From Dermanyssus gallinae (lineage: Eukaryota > Arthropoda > Arachnida > Mesostigmata > Dermanyssidae): 64,000 bases of DNA. Each line of letters starts with the position of its first letter. The stretch's first letter is position 1. The DNA lies in the NCBI GenBank assembly GCA_003439945.1, contig QVRM01000463.1, forward strand, positions 186,001 to 250,000. Direction: 5' to 3'. The notes below the pieces were generated by a model. That model worked only from the letters and a program-made list of their open reading frames with translations. It made no database searches and was not told the DNA's origin. A program made the position numbers and the translations under genes. Below, one piece after another: positions 40,371 through 51,849 of this stretch.

Positions 40371-40372
40371 TA

Positions 40373-40378
<6 letters not shown>

Positions 40379-40445
<67 letters not shown>
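40379..40445. repeat. (TA)n microsatellite
   Basis: About 33 TA units. Confidence 0.95.
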
Positions 40446-40446
<1 letters not shown>

Positions 40447-40793
40447 CAGAATAGAAAACAATTCGCAGCAGTCTACAGTTTAAAAGGCTCATGTGGACTA
40501 CACCGCCGGAGTAAGACGTTCTTCGAAAATAACAATAACATAGGTATCACGTTGATTGGTTTCGAATTGTGTTTGTAGCAGATCGTACAACTGTAACATA
40601 TCAGCAGACACACCATCAGTCACAATGGAGCGGAATGAGTACCCCGTGTGTTTTGATTAAACATTTTTGCTAAATGCTTAAATGCAACCAAAATTAAAGC
40701 CAAATTAGATGCAGTTTACGGAACTAATGTGCCGGCATACAGTAGCACTACCAAATTGATATACTCATTTCAAATAGGTTGTGTGGGCACCGA

Positions 40794-40795
<2 letters not shown>

Positions 40796-40829
<34 letters not shown>
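40796..40829. repeat. (TA)n microsatellite
   Basis: About 16 TA units. Confidence 0.9.
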
Positions 40830-40832
<3 letters not shown>

Positions 40833-41019
40833 ATCACGTTGGCTAGACAGGTCAACAGACACTTGTGGGATAATAAACGTCCGCTAGCACTGGCTGGGTA
40901 GTCATATAAAAGACGACGAGAGTGGCTAGACAGGGGTGAGCGGACGCGCCGTTACGAACAGCTGATCACCCAAGCGGCCTTTGTATTTGCGGAAGGCTGG
41001 ACACAAAGCACCACTACTG

Positions 41020-41365
41020 ACACAACAACAACATCAGCTGCTGCTGCAGCAGCAGCAACAACAACAACAATAACAGCTGTAGCAGCAACAACAACAACAA
41101 CAACAACAAAAGCTGCCGCAGCAACAGCAACAACAGCTGCCGCAGCAACAGCAACATCATCTCCGCGCATCGGCAACCCCACTGCGATATTCATCATTCA
41201 GACGTGGAAAGGGACATTTTTCCTCCTCCGAAGAAAGTAAGAACGAACGTGAAATCAACATCGACAACCGCCGATTCGCTGATTGACGATGCCGCCTCCG
41301 CTGCTACAACAACACGCAGCCACGCCACAACAACGACAACGACATCAACAACAACAGAGCTTTAT
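41020..41365. repeat. CAA/CAG-rich low-complexity region
   Basis: Runs of CAACAACAA and CAGCAGCAG. In one plus frame they would give poly-Gln, but that frame has stops; minus frames give poly-Val/Ala. No coding call is justified. Such tracts are common in arthropod 5' leaders and promoters. Confidence 0.7.
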
Positions 41366-41659
41366 CATTGATTCTCTTGCTCTTTCGTTTTCGCTCCGAT
41401 GCGCTCCTAGGAATGATACTGGCTGACTCGAATGGTGGCCCGCCACGATTTCACGGCACTGGAGAAGCAACGCGGCATTATTAGTCAATCCTGAAACGCT
41501 GAAAACACCCGTTACCAGCCGACGCTCAGTGGCATATACTTTACCGTCGCCCAACGGCGTCCAACGCAAACAGACATCATTGTGCATGAGACACACACAT
41601 ACAACCACACACCGACCTGCACCTGTTTATGCACATGTATTTGCGTACACGCAAGTACA

Positions 41660-41790
41660 CAGAGAAAGTGAAGCTTAAGGGAGCGAGGTGCGTCTAGTGA
41701 GAGTGTGCTCTCTGCGGCGGAACAACAATCGTCCAACCGTCGGGGATAGTCGCGCACTGCATAGGGCTGACTGAACTTACTCACCCTACT
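41660..41790 (-). mobile_element. 3' end relic of the endonuclease-type LINE
   Basis: Matches the 3' end of the LINE tail at 6003-6120: shared plus-strand blocks are GTGAAGCTTAAGGG, AGGTG, TAGTG and ATCGTCCAACCG/ACATCCAACCG in the same order and spacing. Only the last ~130 bp remain. The piece stops about 45 bp short of a (TA)n tract on its 5' side. Confidence 0.55.
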
Positions 41791-41834
41791 GCGTTAGTGC
41801 GTAAAGCATCTTATTCCTCTAACAAACAAAAAAA

Positions 41835-41880
41835 ATATATATATATATGTACGTATATATATATATATATATATATATAT
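41835..41880. repeat. (TA)n microsatellite
   Basis: TA tract with a GTACGTA interruption, on the 5' side of the LINE tail relic. Confidence 0.9.
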
Positions 41881-41889
41881 CCGCCTGCC

Positions 41890-43657
41890 GAGATAAGCAA
41901 AATAAGTCTATTAGCGTGAGCGTGTGGCTCCGCCAAGCGAGTGACAACGAGAATGTCGGAAACGTTTAATACCGCAAGTACCTGTTGGTGTACGGAGTCG
42001 ACGTCAACATGTTTGTTAACGCTTCGACTATCGAAGCCATCAATGCCGTCGTGCTGCGTCAAGCTACGAAAGAAGATACACGACATTCCACTCAAATTAT
42101 GCTTCGAGGTTTAATGGTTGTTGATTCGACTAGTTTTCGTTTAGGAATCATGTTGGGTTATCGTAGTAAAACCTACACATACACAAAATATACCCTGACT
42201 CTATATCATTGTGTTGCGTCAATTGCTTGCCCTCCTCAATACTACTATTTGGTCTGTTTTCACTTCATTGAGGTGCATTCTCGCGGCGATATTCGCATCC
42301 GCAGTCGGCACAATTGATAGATCCAACTTGGCTTTGTCGCATGGCAATCGTTTCGAGAGGGGTAGGAGCTGCGGTTTCTCTGCACCAGGTACACCAATGT
42401 TGGCTATGTTGTTGACAGTAGCGATCGACATCCGCCAGGCGGTGACCGCGCACTCATGGCGGCCGCCGCCGCCACCGCCTTTAGTCGCTAACCACAATGT
42501 GTTATCGAAAACACAAGACATCATTCGGGTCAAGGGCAAAGCGAATCTCGCTCTTATTCCTCTCTCTCTCTCTCTCCCCCCTCTGTCTCTTCCTGTCTCT
42601 CCTATGTGGAAATGGAAATGCACACGAGATTGGCTGGCCCGTTGAATGAGTCGGCTCTATGCTATCGACCGACAAGACGCCGGCAAAATTCGCAATGGCT
42701 TGCTTTCCTAGTGGAAGTGGTACGAGTCGACTGGGATGTGACCTCAGCTACCGTAGCGACCAGTAGTAGCGTGATCAATTACGTAAACGCAGACACACAC
42801 GCACACACGCAAAACCTTCAGCACACACGGACACAAAGATAGAGAGAAGCATGGAATGGTGCGAGGTACAAGGTACAGAAAAAAATTCGTGAGCATTGAA
42901 GGCATTCTCAGCAACAGCTTCCGGAACACGACGGAGACTTTGCGAGGAGACCACTCGGCTACGCGCTGACTCGTCGAGTGCCAATTGGCTGACTGATTGA
43001 CCGAGCGACCGACCGACCGACTTTCTTTCTCTCTCAGAGACCCAGAGACAGGAGAGATATAAACACACATACGCCAACGAGCACCTGGATCTGTAGCATT
43101 ACCGCGCATTCAGTCGACACCGGCGGCCATTCTGCTTCCACCACGGTCGCGGTTGCGATGGATGACGAAACGCGCCGAGCTTTCGATACCGCCGCCGAAT
43201 CGACTGGACCCACGAAACGTTGGCGCTTTCAAATAATAATGTCTATGGGCGACGTCGATGAACTCGACTCGAGACTGACTGGAAAATAGACTCTAGGTCA
43301 GAGACGCGCGCGGTGCCGCTAGTTGGCCACTGGGTCAGCAGCGATGGCGGCAGACGACGACGACGATGACGACGACGGCATCGGTGACGACTAAGCAGCA
43401 TCGCCATCAGCAGTATCGCGCGCGAGAGAGACGAGTGCAGCTTGTTGATTCACGATTCGCTGTGCTAATGGCCATATAGCATCTACTAGCAAATGTAGGC
43501 AGCGACAGCAGCAACAGCAGCAACAACAGTAGTACTAGCAACAATGGCCGTACGAGGGCTGTAATAACTGTGATAACAATAGTAAAGGCTTAATAAATAC
43601 AATGGCTAATGTTGCTGTTGATGTTCTTGTTGTTGCTACCACAAGTACAACGGTTGT

Positions 43658-43660
<3 letters not shown>
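41890..43660. other. No identifiable gene; CpG- and repeat-rich DNA
   Basis: Includes CT-rich (42555-42600), CA-rich (42795-42835) and GAC-rich (43350-43390) stretches. A 43-codon ORF starting MDDETRRAFDTAAES (about 43159-43290) is open but unrecognised. The base make-up resembles a promoter or 5' UTR region, perhaps of a gene beyond reach of this reading. Confidence 0.35.
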
Positions 43661-43665
<5 letters not shown>

Positions 43666-43690
<25 letters not shown>

Positions 43691-43692
43691 AC

Positions 43693-43735
<43 letters not shown>

Positions 43736-43740
43736 ATATA
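43666..43740. repeat. (TA)n microsatellite
   Basis: Two TA tracts separated by ACATG. Confidence 0.95.
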
Positions 43741-44526
43741 AGCATGCGTACGCAGTGACGTATTGCAACTCATCACGTCGCGTCACTGCGGTGTGTACGT
43801 ATAAGAGCCGCCAGTATTGTAACCTCTGCAACTTACTATAAGTTCTGCCATGTTGTTCGCCGCAAAACAGCAATAGAGACGCACCGCATTGGTACCGTAT
43901 TACGGCGCCAACAATGAAAGGCAACTTTCATTGTTGTTAACTCGCTGAGTTGTGTGTATCGGCACGATTTGATTGTATCTGCATGCAGCACACTAAGAAC
44001 GTCTTGATCGACCACTCCCCTACACACGCAGCGTTAAACGAAATGAAAGTCCCAATTTGATCATGGATTATTACAGCTACTACGCTCATTGGTCCTGCAT
44101 CGCAGTTGCTACGACAAAATAGCCGCCGCCACCACTCCTATTAATTAAGTCCATTCACCAGGAGAGGCGCAACAATAGCCCAATGATTCAGCAATGCACT
44201 TACTCATTTGGACTACCATAGTCGACTTTCGTGAATTTATCACCCGGTGTGTATTTCTCCTTGACTTGCTTGGCTTAAGCAATTCTACGCCAAGCGACTT
44301 ACTAACCGAAACAAAAACGAGTTTGCTGGAGTATGCTATATCTAATTTTGCATTTTACCGCCCGGCGAATAAATCTAGCCTAACGCACAGCTAAACTGGG
44401 ATCTAGATATAAAAGTATTACATATAGCTAAAACCTCTCAGCCGCTGGCGTTTGTGTGTTTCTTCAAGGTGAATCAGGAGGGGGGGGGGCTCTAGGAAAA
44501 ATAAAACCCATGTTTTTCTAGTGCTG

Positions 44527-44741
44527 ACTGGTAGAAGATTAAAAAAAATCCTTTCGGGGCTGACTCTTAGCCAAGAATTAACGTCCATGGGACTGCTTTT
44601 CGCATTGCTTCATAGAAGAACCCCCATAAATACAAATGTGCAACGGTGGGGCTCGAACCCGCGCACCTATGTGTCTCCTCCGGTCGCGAGACGCACACGC
44701 ATGCCACCACGCCACTGGGCTCGACAACTGGTAGAAGATTA
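44527..44741 (-). mobile_element. tRNA-derived SINE, copy 2, with 15-bp target-site duplication
   Basis: The body 44542-44726 is flanked by identical ACTGGTAGAAGATTA at 44527-44541 and 44727-44741. On the minus strand a tRNA-like head contains the B box GGGTTCGAGCCCC (complement near 44650-44662) and an A-box-like AGTGGCGTGGTGG. The body is shared with copy 1 at 10437-10590. It ends in a run of T (A-run 44542-44548 on plus), which resembles a pol III terminator rather than a poly(A) tail. It lacks coding capacity and would depend on a LINE for movement. Confidence 0.8.
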
Positions 44742-44749
44742 CAACATGT

Positions 44750-45277
44750 ACATATATGCGCTCACCTCGTCTTTACCGTTAGTCAGGCCATCCCATACTG
44801 AACTTATTTGAGCTTTCTCAAGCAGAGAAATTGGGCAGAGAAGTTGGCAGATTGATCGGCAATCTGGTTGAGACAATGCTTAGCCAGATTTTACAATCTA
44901 AAATCTAAGAAAAACTCTGCTCGAGCAGATTACGATTCCACGAATATCCACGCCTCGGTTTTTTAGAACCGAGCCGCTCCATAGTCACACAAAAAAACAA
45001 AAACACAAACAAATATTTAAATATATATAACATTACGTATCTGCAATGGTGAACACTATGCATCAAATCGCACACTGAAAGACTCCATATATATACATAC
45101 ACGCGTGTTTATGGATAACCTAAATAAGTAGTATACGTAACGCGGGATAGTTAGATGAACGTTATCCGAAAGCATGACTGGCACGATCCTAAACGTTGCT
45201 GTACGATCTCATGGTGATTGATTCCAACTTGCACCGATACAACTGCACCATTACCGATACCGTAGTATGTAATCTGT

Positions 45278-45280
<3 letters not shown>
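44750..45280. other. No gene seen
   Basis: AT-rich, no structured features of note. Confidence 0.5.
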
Positions 45281-45314
<34 letters not shown>

Positions 45315-45354
45315 CATATATACGTACATATATATACATATGTATATATATATA
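45281..45354. repeat. (TA)n with TACATA interruptions
   Basis: Interrupted TA tract of about 74 bp. Confidence 0.9.
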
Positions 45355-45359
45355 CATTG

Positions 45360-48300
45360 TAGGTAGCTCCTAAGAACGGAAACTTTCACCGTTTAACCTC
45401 ACATATGATCAATAAAAATATACGTTGGCCGATCGCACATTAGATAGATGAATCTGCGATCCCGAACGAACCCTGATCTTCTATACAATCATCATTGCCA
45501 GAGACAAAACCGGTGCAGTGTGCCATGTCAGAAGAATACGACGTAAGGCGAGTAGTCCACGACAGTGAAGGTCGCCAGAAGTTGCCTGCGTAGATGGTTT
45601 TCTATTTATAGGGTACAGGGTAGCTACGTGTAAAAGACAACACACGACGTGTATTGGTGTGTGCTTGTTCTTGTTGTTATTATTGTGCCGGGTGGTTGTT
45701 TTTCTTTCTGTGGCCGACGTCGTCGCCGTCGTCACGGCCACATCGAGAAGCGGTGGCCTTTCTACCCAGAAAGACGACTTCAGACGGCCAGTAGCAATTT
45801 TTTCTTCTGCTAGAATTAGCTATTTTGCAGGCGATCCAGGCCATTGCGGCACTGCACCGAAACGCTGCAGGCATCGACTACTTGCATCGTTCCACCATGT
45901 CTCACCAACCAGTCTAGTACTGCTATACTAGCCTAGCAAACTAGTACAGAGAGTGTATGAATGAATGCAGTGATAGATTCGAACTAGCATATCTAGGAGG
46001 GGCTACTACTAGCAGTAGCAACAGTAGCAGTAGTTAGTAGCTTATAGAACTCACGACAACAACAGAAGCCGCACCAGCGACAGCAAGGCATTGCCCCGAA
46101 AACGAAACTTCACGATCTTCTTCTGTGTGTACTTCTTCTTCTGGTGGTTGTGGTTGCGGGGGAGGGAGGAGGGAGGGGTGCGTGTTGGGGTGGACCGACC
46201 AGGGTGACGCCGCTGGCTTTGAACGCCACGTCCACGAGCCCTGCGAACCCCAAACGAACGCTTGATCGACCAACCCCCGTCTGATCGTTAAAGGGGCCAG
46301 CCCGCCAGCCAGCCAGCCATACATATAACCAACCAACTCCCTGGCCCGGTGGTGACCTCGTCAGACTTCAAGCAATCAATGCTGAGAATGCGCGCGCTGT
46401 CGCACCGCTCAGTTCGGCCCTGCTGGCCAGCAGCTCAGCGGGCAACAGGAACACCAACAGCCGTCAACAGTTATTAGCTGTTATAACTAATTAGCTAGCC
46501 GTGGAGAAATAGTTAGTGAGAAAGAGATAGACGTTACTAGTTGTAGTTGAAGCGTAGCGAGCAGACGAAGAATGTTCTTCCAACCTCGTCTCCGTGTCTC
46601 GTCCTCTGGCATGTATGTAGGTAGGTAGCCATGCCACTTTCCCCGATCCCAGCCAGCTCTTTCTTTGTTGGTTTCCATCTCGCCGCCCTCTTTGCCTCCC
46701 TCATCTTTAATTCTACGTACTCTTTGTCGGTCTCGATCAGTCTGTCGTGTAATTTGTGCACGTACGTATTGATTGTATGGAGCTGCATGGAGCATAAATG
46801 AATCTTACGAACCGTACGAACTCCGCCCAGTCCGATTCTTCCTTTCATCACTTCCTCCTTGTTTCGATTGCACCTACTCTCGCCGGTGCTTTCCTACTTC
46901 TACTGTTCGTCGTGCAAATCACGGCAGGCGACCACTCTGAAGCCTTGCTGGAGCTGTGAAAAATCCAGAACTTATGGCCGCATCCCATCAATCTGTCATC
47001 GGCGTGCCTCAGCGGAGCCTCAGGACTGACCGATCTACCAAACGCTTGCACCCATACATTCATATGACCAAATGCACCTCGTCAAACAGAGCAGACTTCT
47101 CTGATATGTCCTTCCTAAAGGATTGAATCCCGGTCTCTCTGCAAAGGTCTTGCGATGTCCGGTCGACTATCCCGTAACTTTCCTGAAATGAACTGTTGCC
47201 AGTTGAGCATAGAAATTCGGATTTTACTGCTGCTATTGCTGTTGTTGCTGCTACTGCGACCGCCGCTGAACCGGCGGTTTGCATCAGAGAAAAGATTGAG
47301 CAATTTTTGCGTTGCAATATCATGGTTGTCTATAGCGGCGGTAAGCTTTTGTTCGACGACGATCAACGATACCAAATGCTAAGTCGTGTTGAATAATGGT
47401 CTAACAAAGGGCTTTCGAACATGGAGCATTCGAACCAATCGAAGCTCCGACAAAGCTTTGGCTTCGGAGGCAAAAGTCAATCTGCTTGCTGATCACCATT
47501 GCTGCGGATGCTACACGACGTCATCACAGGCACACACATGCTCAACCCCGGAGTGCATCATAATACACTGAGTCATGACCGCAAGCATCTTCTAGACAAG
47601 AACACCCACATACAAATACACACAAATGAACATAGACGAGCCAAATTTGCAGGTCACCGTGATGTTTTTTTCCCAAATCGTTCGTTTGTTGTCGACATCC
47701 AGCAGCTAACGAAATTCCACCGCCGCCCGAACTAGCGGTGGTTATGCACGGATGAAAGTAAGCAGATGGGCCCGCTACCATCCGACCCGGAGGCGAGCGT
47801 CGTCATAGTAGACTTAGCACAGTACACACAAACACACACACTGAGCCACAGACAGACAAACGGACAGATAGACAAGCACAGCCTGTGCATTGCAAATTAC
47901 GCAATTGACTGTTTGACAACTAGCTTGTTAACCCAACCGTTTTTGATCGGTGGGTAAGCGTGGATCAGCTAAAAAAACAGCGCCGCCAATCGTCAATACT
48001 CAGTTCGCAAGCAAGCGACATGCACACCAAAGGCGCACGACGACAATCACAAATACCACAAATCTAAATTGAATCTAAATTGAAACTATTAAGTAACGAT
48101 TTACACACAGCAAGCATAGCACAACACACTCTCTCTCACACACACAAATATATACACGTCATAAATGATCTATTTATATAAGCACCTTTATATAAGTATC
48201 TACCAAACACTAGTCAAATCGCTGTTTTGTTTTTAATGAATCTTCGTAGCTATCATTACGAATGTAAGGTGAACACAGAAATGTGTTACATTTGGCTGTG

Positions 48301-48370
48301 TTCCAGAAAAACCCATAAGATACAGATAATATCCTCGTATATGTCTTTGCCAAAAGATGGCGGACATTTA
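45360..48370. other. No identifiable gene
   Basis: Several 60-100 codon open frames on both strands lack recognisable motifs and look like by-products of trinucleotide-rich DNA (for example 47220-47270). A G-rich, quadruplex-type motif is at 46158-46178. Confidence 0.4.
46158..46178 (+). other. G-quadruplex-type motif
   Basis: G5-A-G3-AGGA-G3-A-G4: four runs of at least three G with loops of 1-4 bases. Confidence 0.6.
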
Positions 48371-48373
48371 ATC

Positions 48374-48376
<3 letters not shown>

Positions 48377-48452
<76 letters not shown>
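48377..48452. repeat. (TA)n microsatellite
   Basis: About 37 TA units with one TGTA interruption. Confidence 0.95.
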
Positions 48453-48459
48453 GAATTAG

Positions 48460-50950
48460 ACGTTTCTGGATGTTTTCTATCTACGATTTTTAGTCAGGTA
48501 TCGATCTGCGATAGCAGTTCACCAAGCACCAATGAAGGACAGAGGCGATTGGAACCCGTTGCTACCACAGTACAGCAGCGGCAGTTTGCGAATGAAACGC
48601 TGGCAACCTGATCATAGTAATCATAATTGCCAATAAACAATCTGCAAAGACAGCAGGAACTGCAAGGATAAGTGGGAATGCTCGTCCAATATGATGTCGT
48701 TCTAACCTACCGTCCAGACGATTCGTTTACTTCTTTAACTAGCCTGACAAACTATTCTACCTGGCGGTGTTCATTGACTGTCTCATTACGACACACTGCT
48801 TCTAGAACGTGGTGGGCACAATAACTTGCCTACCACAAGGCAGAGAGAGAGAGAGACGAAAATATTACGTAAGACAGACAAAAACCACTCGGTTTCTTAC
48901 ACGGACAGCACGACAACTTTTGGATCTAACAAGTATCCCTCTTCCCTCCACCATTTTTCTCTTTCTTTCTCTCTCTAAGTGCGCTACAAGGAGCGCTAGA
49001 TAGGCATAGTCTTGTGCTCACCCTTGTAACAACTAGCAGGATGGTCACTGCTACGAATGACTGCCATACCACGATTGTATACAAACACTCCAAAAAAGCT
49101 AGCCGCTAGTAGATTAGGCAAATAGTGTGCATGATGGTGGTAGTGGTGGTGATGATACACGAATGTATCACCATCTTTCGGCAAGCGCAAATACGCAATA
49201 ACTGCTCTGAACGTGGTGGGTATTGCCGTTAATAACATTAGTTCCTGCTTTGGAGCAATGTCGGGAGGCCGAAAAAGAGCCAAAAACCCCAGTGGCTATT
49301 GTAGTTTTTGTTTTTGTTGTTGTTGTTGTTGTAACTATTTTTCTTTAGTCAAGATAAAAGCAGCAATTTATTGCATGAACAAAGCAACAAAACTTCCGCC
49401 AAGAAGCTCTGTACAATAATTGGCCAAAGTTAGCATGTAGCCGTTTAACAACATAGACACGAAGAGAACAGCGCTGCTACCTAAGCGAACGTCGACTCAA
49501 TGAAGAGATATGAACGCGCTATGTAACTACTATATATACCTGACGGTACGTTAGAATCAAGGAAATAGTATGCGCGTGTTTAGCTGCAATCACGGCTGCA
49601 ATTTGTGATTATTAGCGAAGGTAAGCAGAAACAAAACGTACACAGAAGCAAATCCCATGGTGCTCCATGATGAAATATCATTACGATGCTGGCGTACGTC
49701 ATTGCATAAATTGTCCGAAGACAAAACGACGCGCACACACAAAGATGAAGACCGTGATGAAGACCCAGCCAAACTCGATAAAGAGTCGTCGCTTAGCATA
49801 TGCAGAGTCACGTATGCTCGTGCCAACAGCGGCTAAGGCCGAGTTGTAGCCCTACCATATGAAAGTTGCAAATGAACACGGCTTTAGATGCTGGTCACTG
49901 GTGTCGGCAATAGTCGGGGCCCACACCGGGCACGCATGAGAAGCCCATGAAATATCTCACCTCTGAGCGAAGCGAACTAATGAAATCGTGGGCAAGAACA
50001 CATGGCAAACTCTACAACAGAGGCGTGAAAAATCGACATCACTGCATAACAAGGTATGCTGAGAGGCAGCGTTGCCTGTTGTGACGCTGTATCGCTCCAA
50101 CAGCAGCGCCATTTTTTAAAGACTCAAATCGCTCAGTTGTTCTTGGTGTAAATATAAAATAAGGCACAGGAAAAACTACTCTGTCGAAAACCTTGCAAGA
50201 TATCCTAGCTAGTGTTGAAGAGGCCCGTACCTAATAGTCTACGCTACTATTATCAATATTGCGAAAATATGCTCGTCCATCATTGTGAATACGTAGCATG
50301 CACGTACAACCATTCCTCTACTGTCGTCGGGCACACATATAAACAAGTCTAGTAAAGCCCCCGAAAATCGCTTCAAGGGCTATTCTGAGCCTTGTACAGA
50401 TGTGCATCTAGACCGACATAAATACACACATTAGTTCACTGTACCAGCTGCTCTGGTTTCTGTGTCAATTTTGTCCAAGTTCAAACGTATTACTGCTGTG
50501 CAGGGCGAAGTAAACCCGTCAATTACAATTTGCTGTGGTGTTCAATTTGATTGGTCCAAGTCGAATTGGCAACCCCTCAGAGCTAAACGAAGCCGTCCGC
50601 ACCTTGTATCATGAGACAACATATATAGGCGGGTACACGCTACGCCCAGACAGGCCAATAAAGCGTAACGCCTACGAACAGAAGTTTGCAAAGATCCTCT
50701 ACTGACCTAAACCTCTTGCAGATGTCAATCCCGTATGCACTTTTTCATGACTGTATTTGTACCTTGGTAGCTTTAGTGGAGAAAGTCTGCCTAATGCCAC
50801 ACAGATAGAATTGGCCCTTCTGCCAGAGTCATTGCCTGTGCGACGACAAAGCCTTATCGAAGCACCATGTAATGCTCTTGTTACCTATTGAGGCAAGTTA
50901 GTGGCTTTTAGAGTGCCGGATTCACTTTATGGCTATTGCATAAGCCATGG
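48460..50950. other. No gene seen
   Basis: Contains a GA run (48841-48855), a TTG run (49312-49332) and unremarkable AT-rich DNA. Confidence 0.5.
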
Positions 50951-50956
<6 letters not shown>

Positions 50957-50991
<35 letters not shown>

Positions 50992-50994
50992 TAT
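50957..50994. repeat. (TA)n upstream of cassette copy 3
   Basis: TA tract ending in ATATATGCAG directly before the Cys/His cassette. Confidence 0.9.
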
Positions 50995-50995
50995 G

Positions 50996-51104
50996 CAGCA
51001 CAGAAGGATTCCACGATCCTCAGGAGTATTGCGATGCGCGAGGTGCTTAGGCCAGTGCGACAGATACCACGCCACAGTATGTGCGGTAGTTCAAAAAGGA
51101 ATAG
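50996..51104 (+). pseudogene. Cys/His cassette, copy 3 (frameshifted)
   Basis: After TATGCAG, one frame reads GFHDPQEYC. A one-base shift follows, then RCARCLGQCDRYHATVCAVVQ. The CARCLG block is shared with copy 1 and CDRYHA with copy 2. It is shorter at its 5' side than the other copies, beginning at the second GFH-x-PQ block. No AATAAA at the expected distance was noticed. Confidence 0.45.
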
Positions 51105-51427
51105 TATCCAATGATTTGCAAGAAATACCAGCTGTGTCTAAGTATACAATGTGTACCTGACCAAGGACTTACAAAGGTATACATAGAATATATAATTTGA
51201 TAAGAATATATAAGTTATAATATTTTATATATAGAATATCTGCATAAACAAATATATATACCCAAGTTGAGGAAATCTTCTTTGAGGGCTATTGACCGTC
51301 ACGACTAAAGCGATAATATGAAAGAGGAACGCCGAGATGACAAGGCTCTGAATTCGTTTACGGTTTACTCGCCTATAGGCAAACATCACTTCTCATCGCC
51401 TTTTCATCCTCAGGGCCGTCCACTTCG

Positions 51428-51835
51428 CTAAAGTATCCTGCCCAGAGTATTAACGGCAACAACAACAACAACAACATCAGCAGCAATAGACAAATCGCAC
51501 GACATAATGAGAGCGATAACAGAATACGATAGAGCAACAGCAGCAATAGTTAGCAGAAAAATGTCTTCTGTTGTCGACACACCTAGCATTGCATAGCATA
51601 GAGACGCTGAGAATCCTACTCGATAGCTCAGAAACTGCCTGACAACGTAATGAAGGTAAGAAGCGTCGGCCAGAGAAGCCGCAATACGGATGACAGCTGC
51701 CGGCATACCAGCAGCAGCAGGCAGCGGCAGCAAAAGCAGCCATAAGCCTAGATGAACGTCGTCCTTGATTCGTATAGTCGTCAAGCACGGTATCCACGTT
51801 ACGATCAGCAAACCAATAATCAGACAGCCAGACAT
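51428..51835 (-). CDS. Hydrophobic hypothetical protein (doubtful)
   Basis: A 135-codon open frame starting MSGCLIIGLLIVTWIP with a signal-peptide-like start and several further hydrophobic segments. Much of the hydrophobicity comes from CAG/CAA repeats read in antisense (LLLLPLPAAAG, VVVVVVAV), so this may be an artefact. No homology recognised and no splice pattern evident. Confidence 0.2.
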   Translation of the reverse strand: MSGCLIIGLLIVTWIPCLTTIRIKDDVHLGLWLLLLPLPAAAGMPAAVIRIAASLADASYLHYVVRQFLSYRVGFSASLCYAMLGVSTTEDIFLLTIAAVALSYSVIALIMSCDLSIAADVVVVVVAVNTLGRIL

Positions 51836-51849
51836 GTTACAGCTAGCTT

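Noticed and set aside
41020..41197. Poly-Gln protein from CAA/CAG repeats
   Set aside because: The Gln frame is interrupted by stops and lacks flanking conserved sequence.
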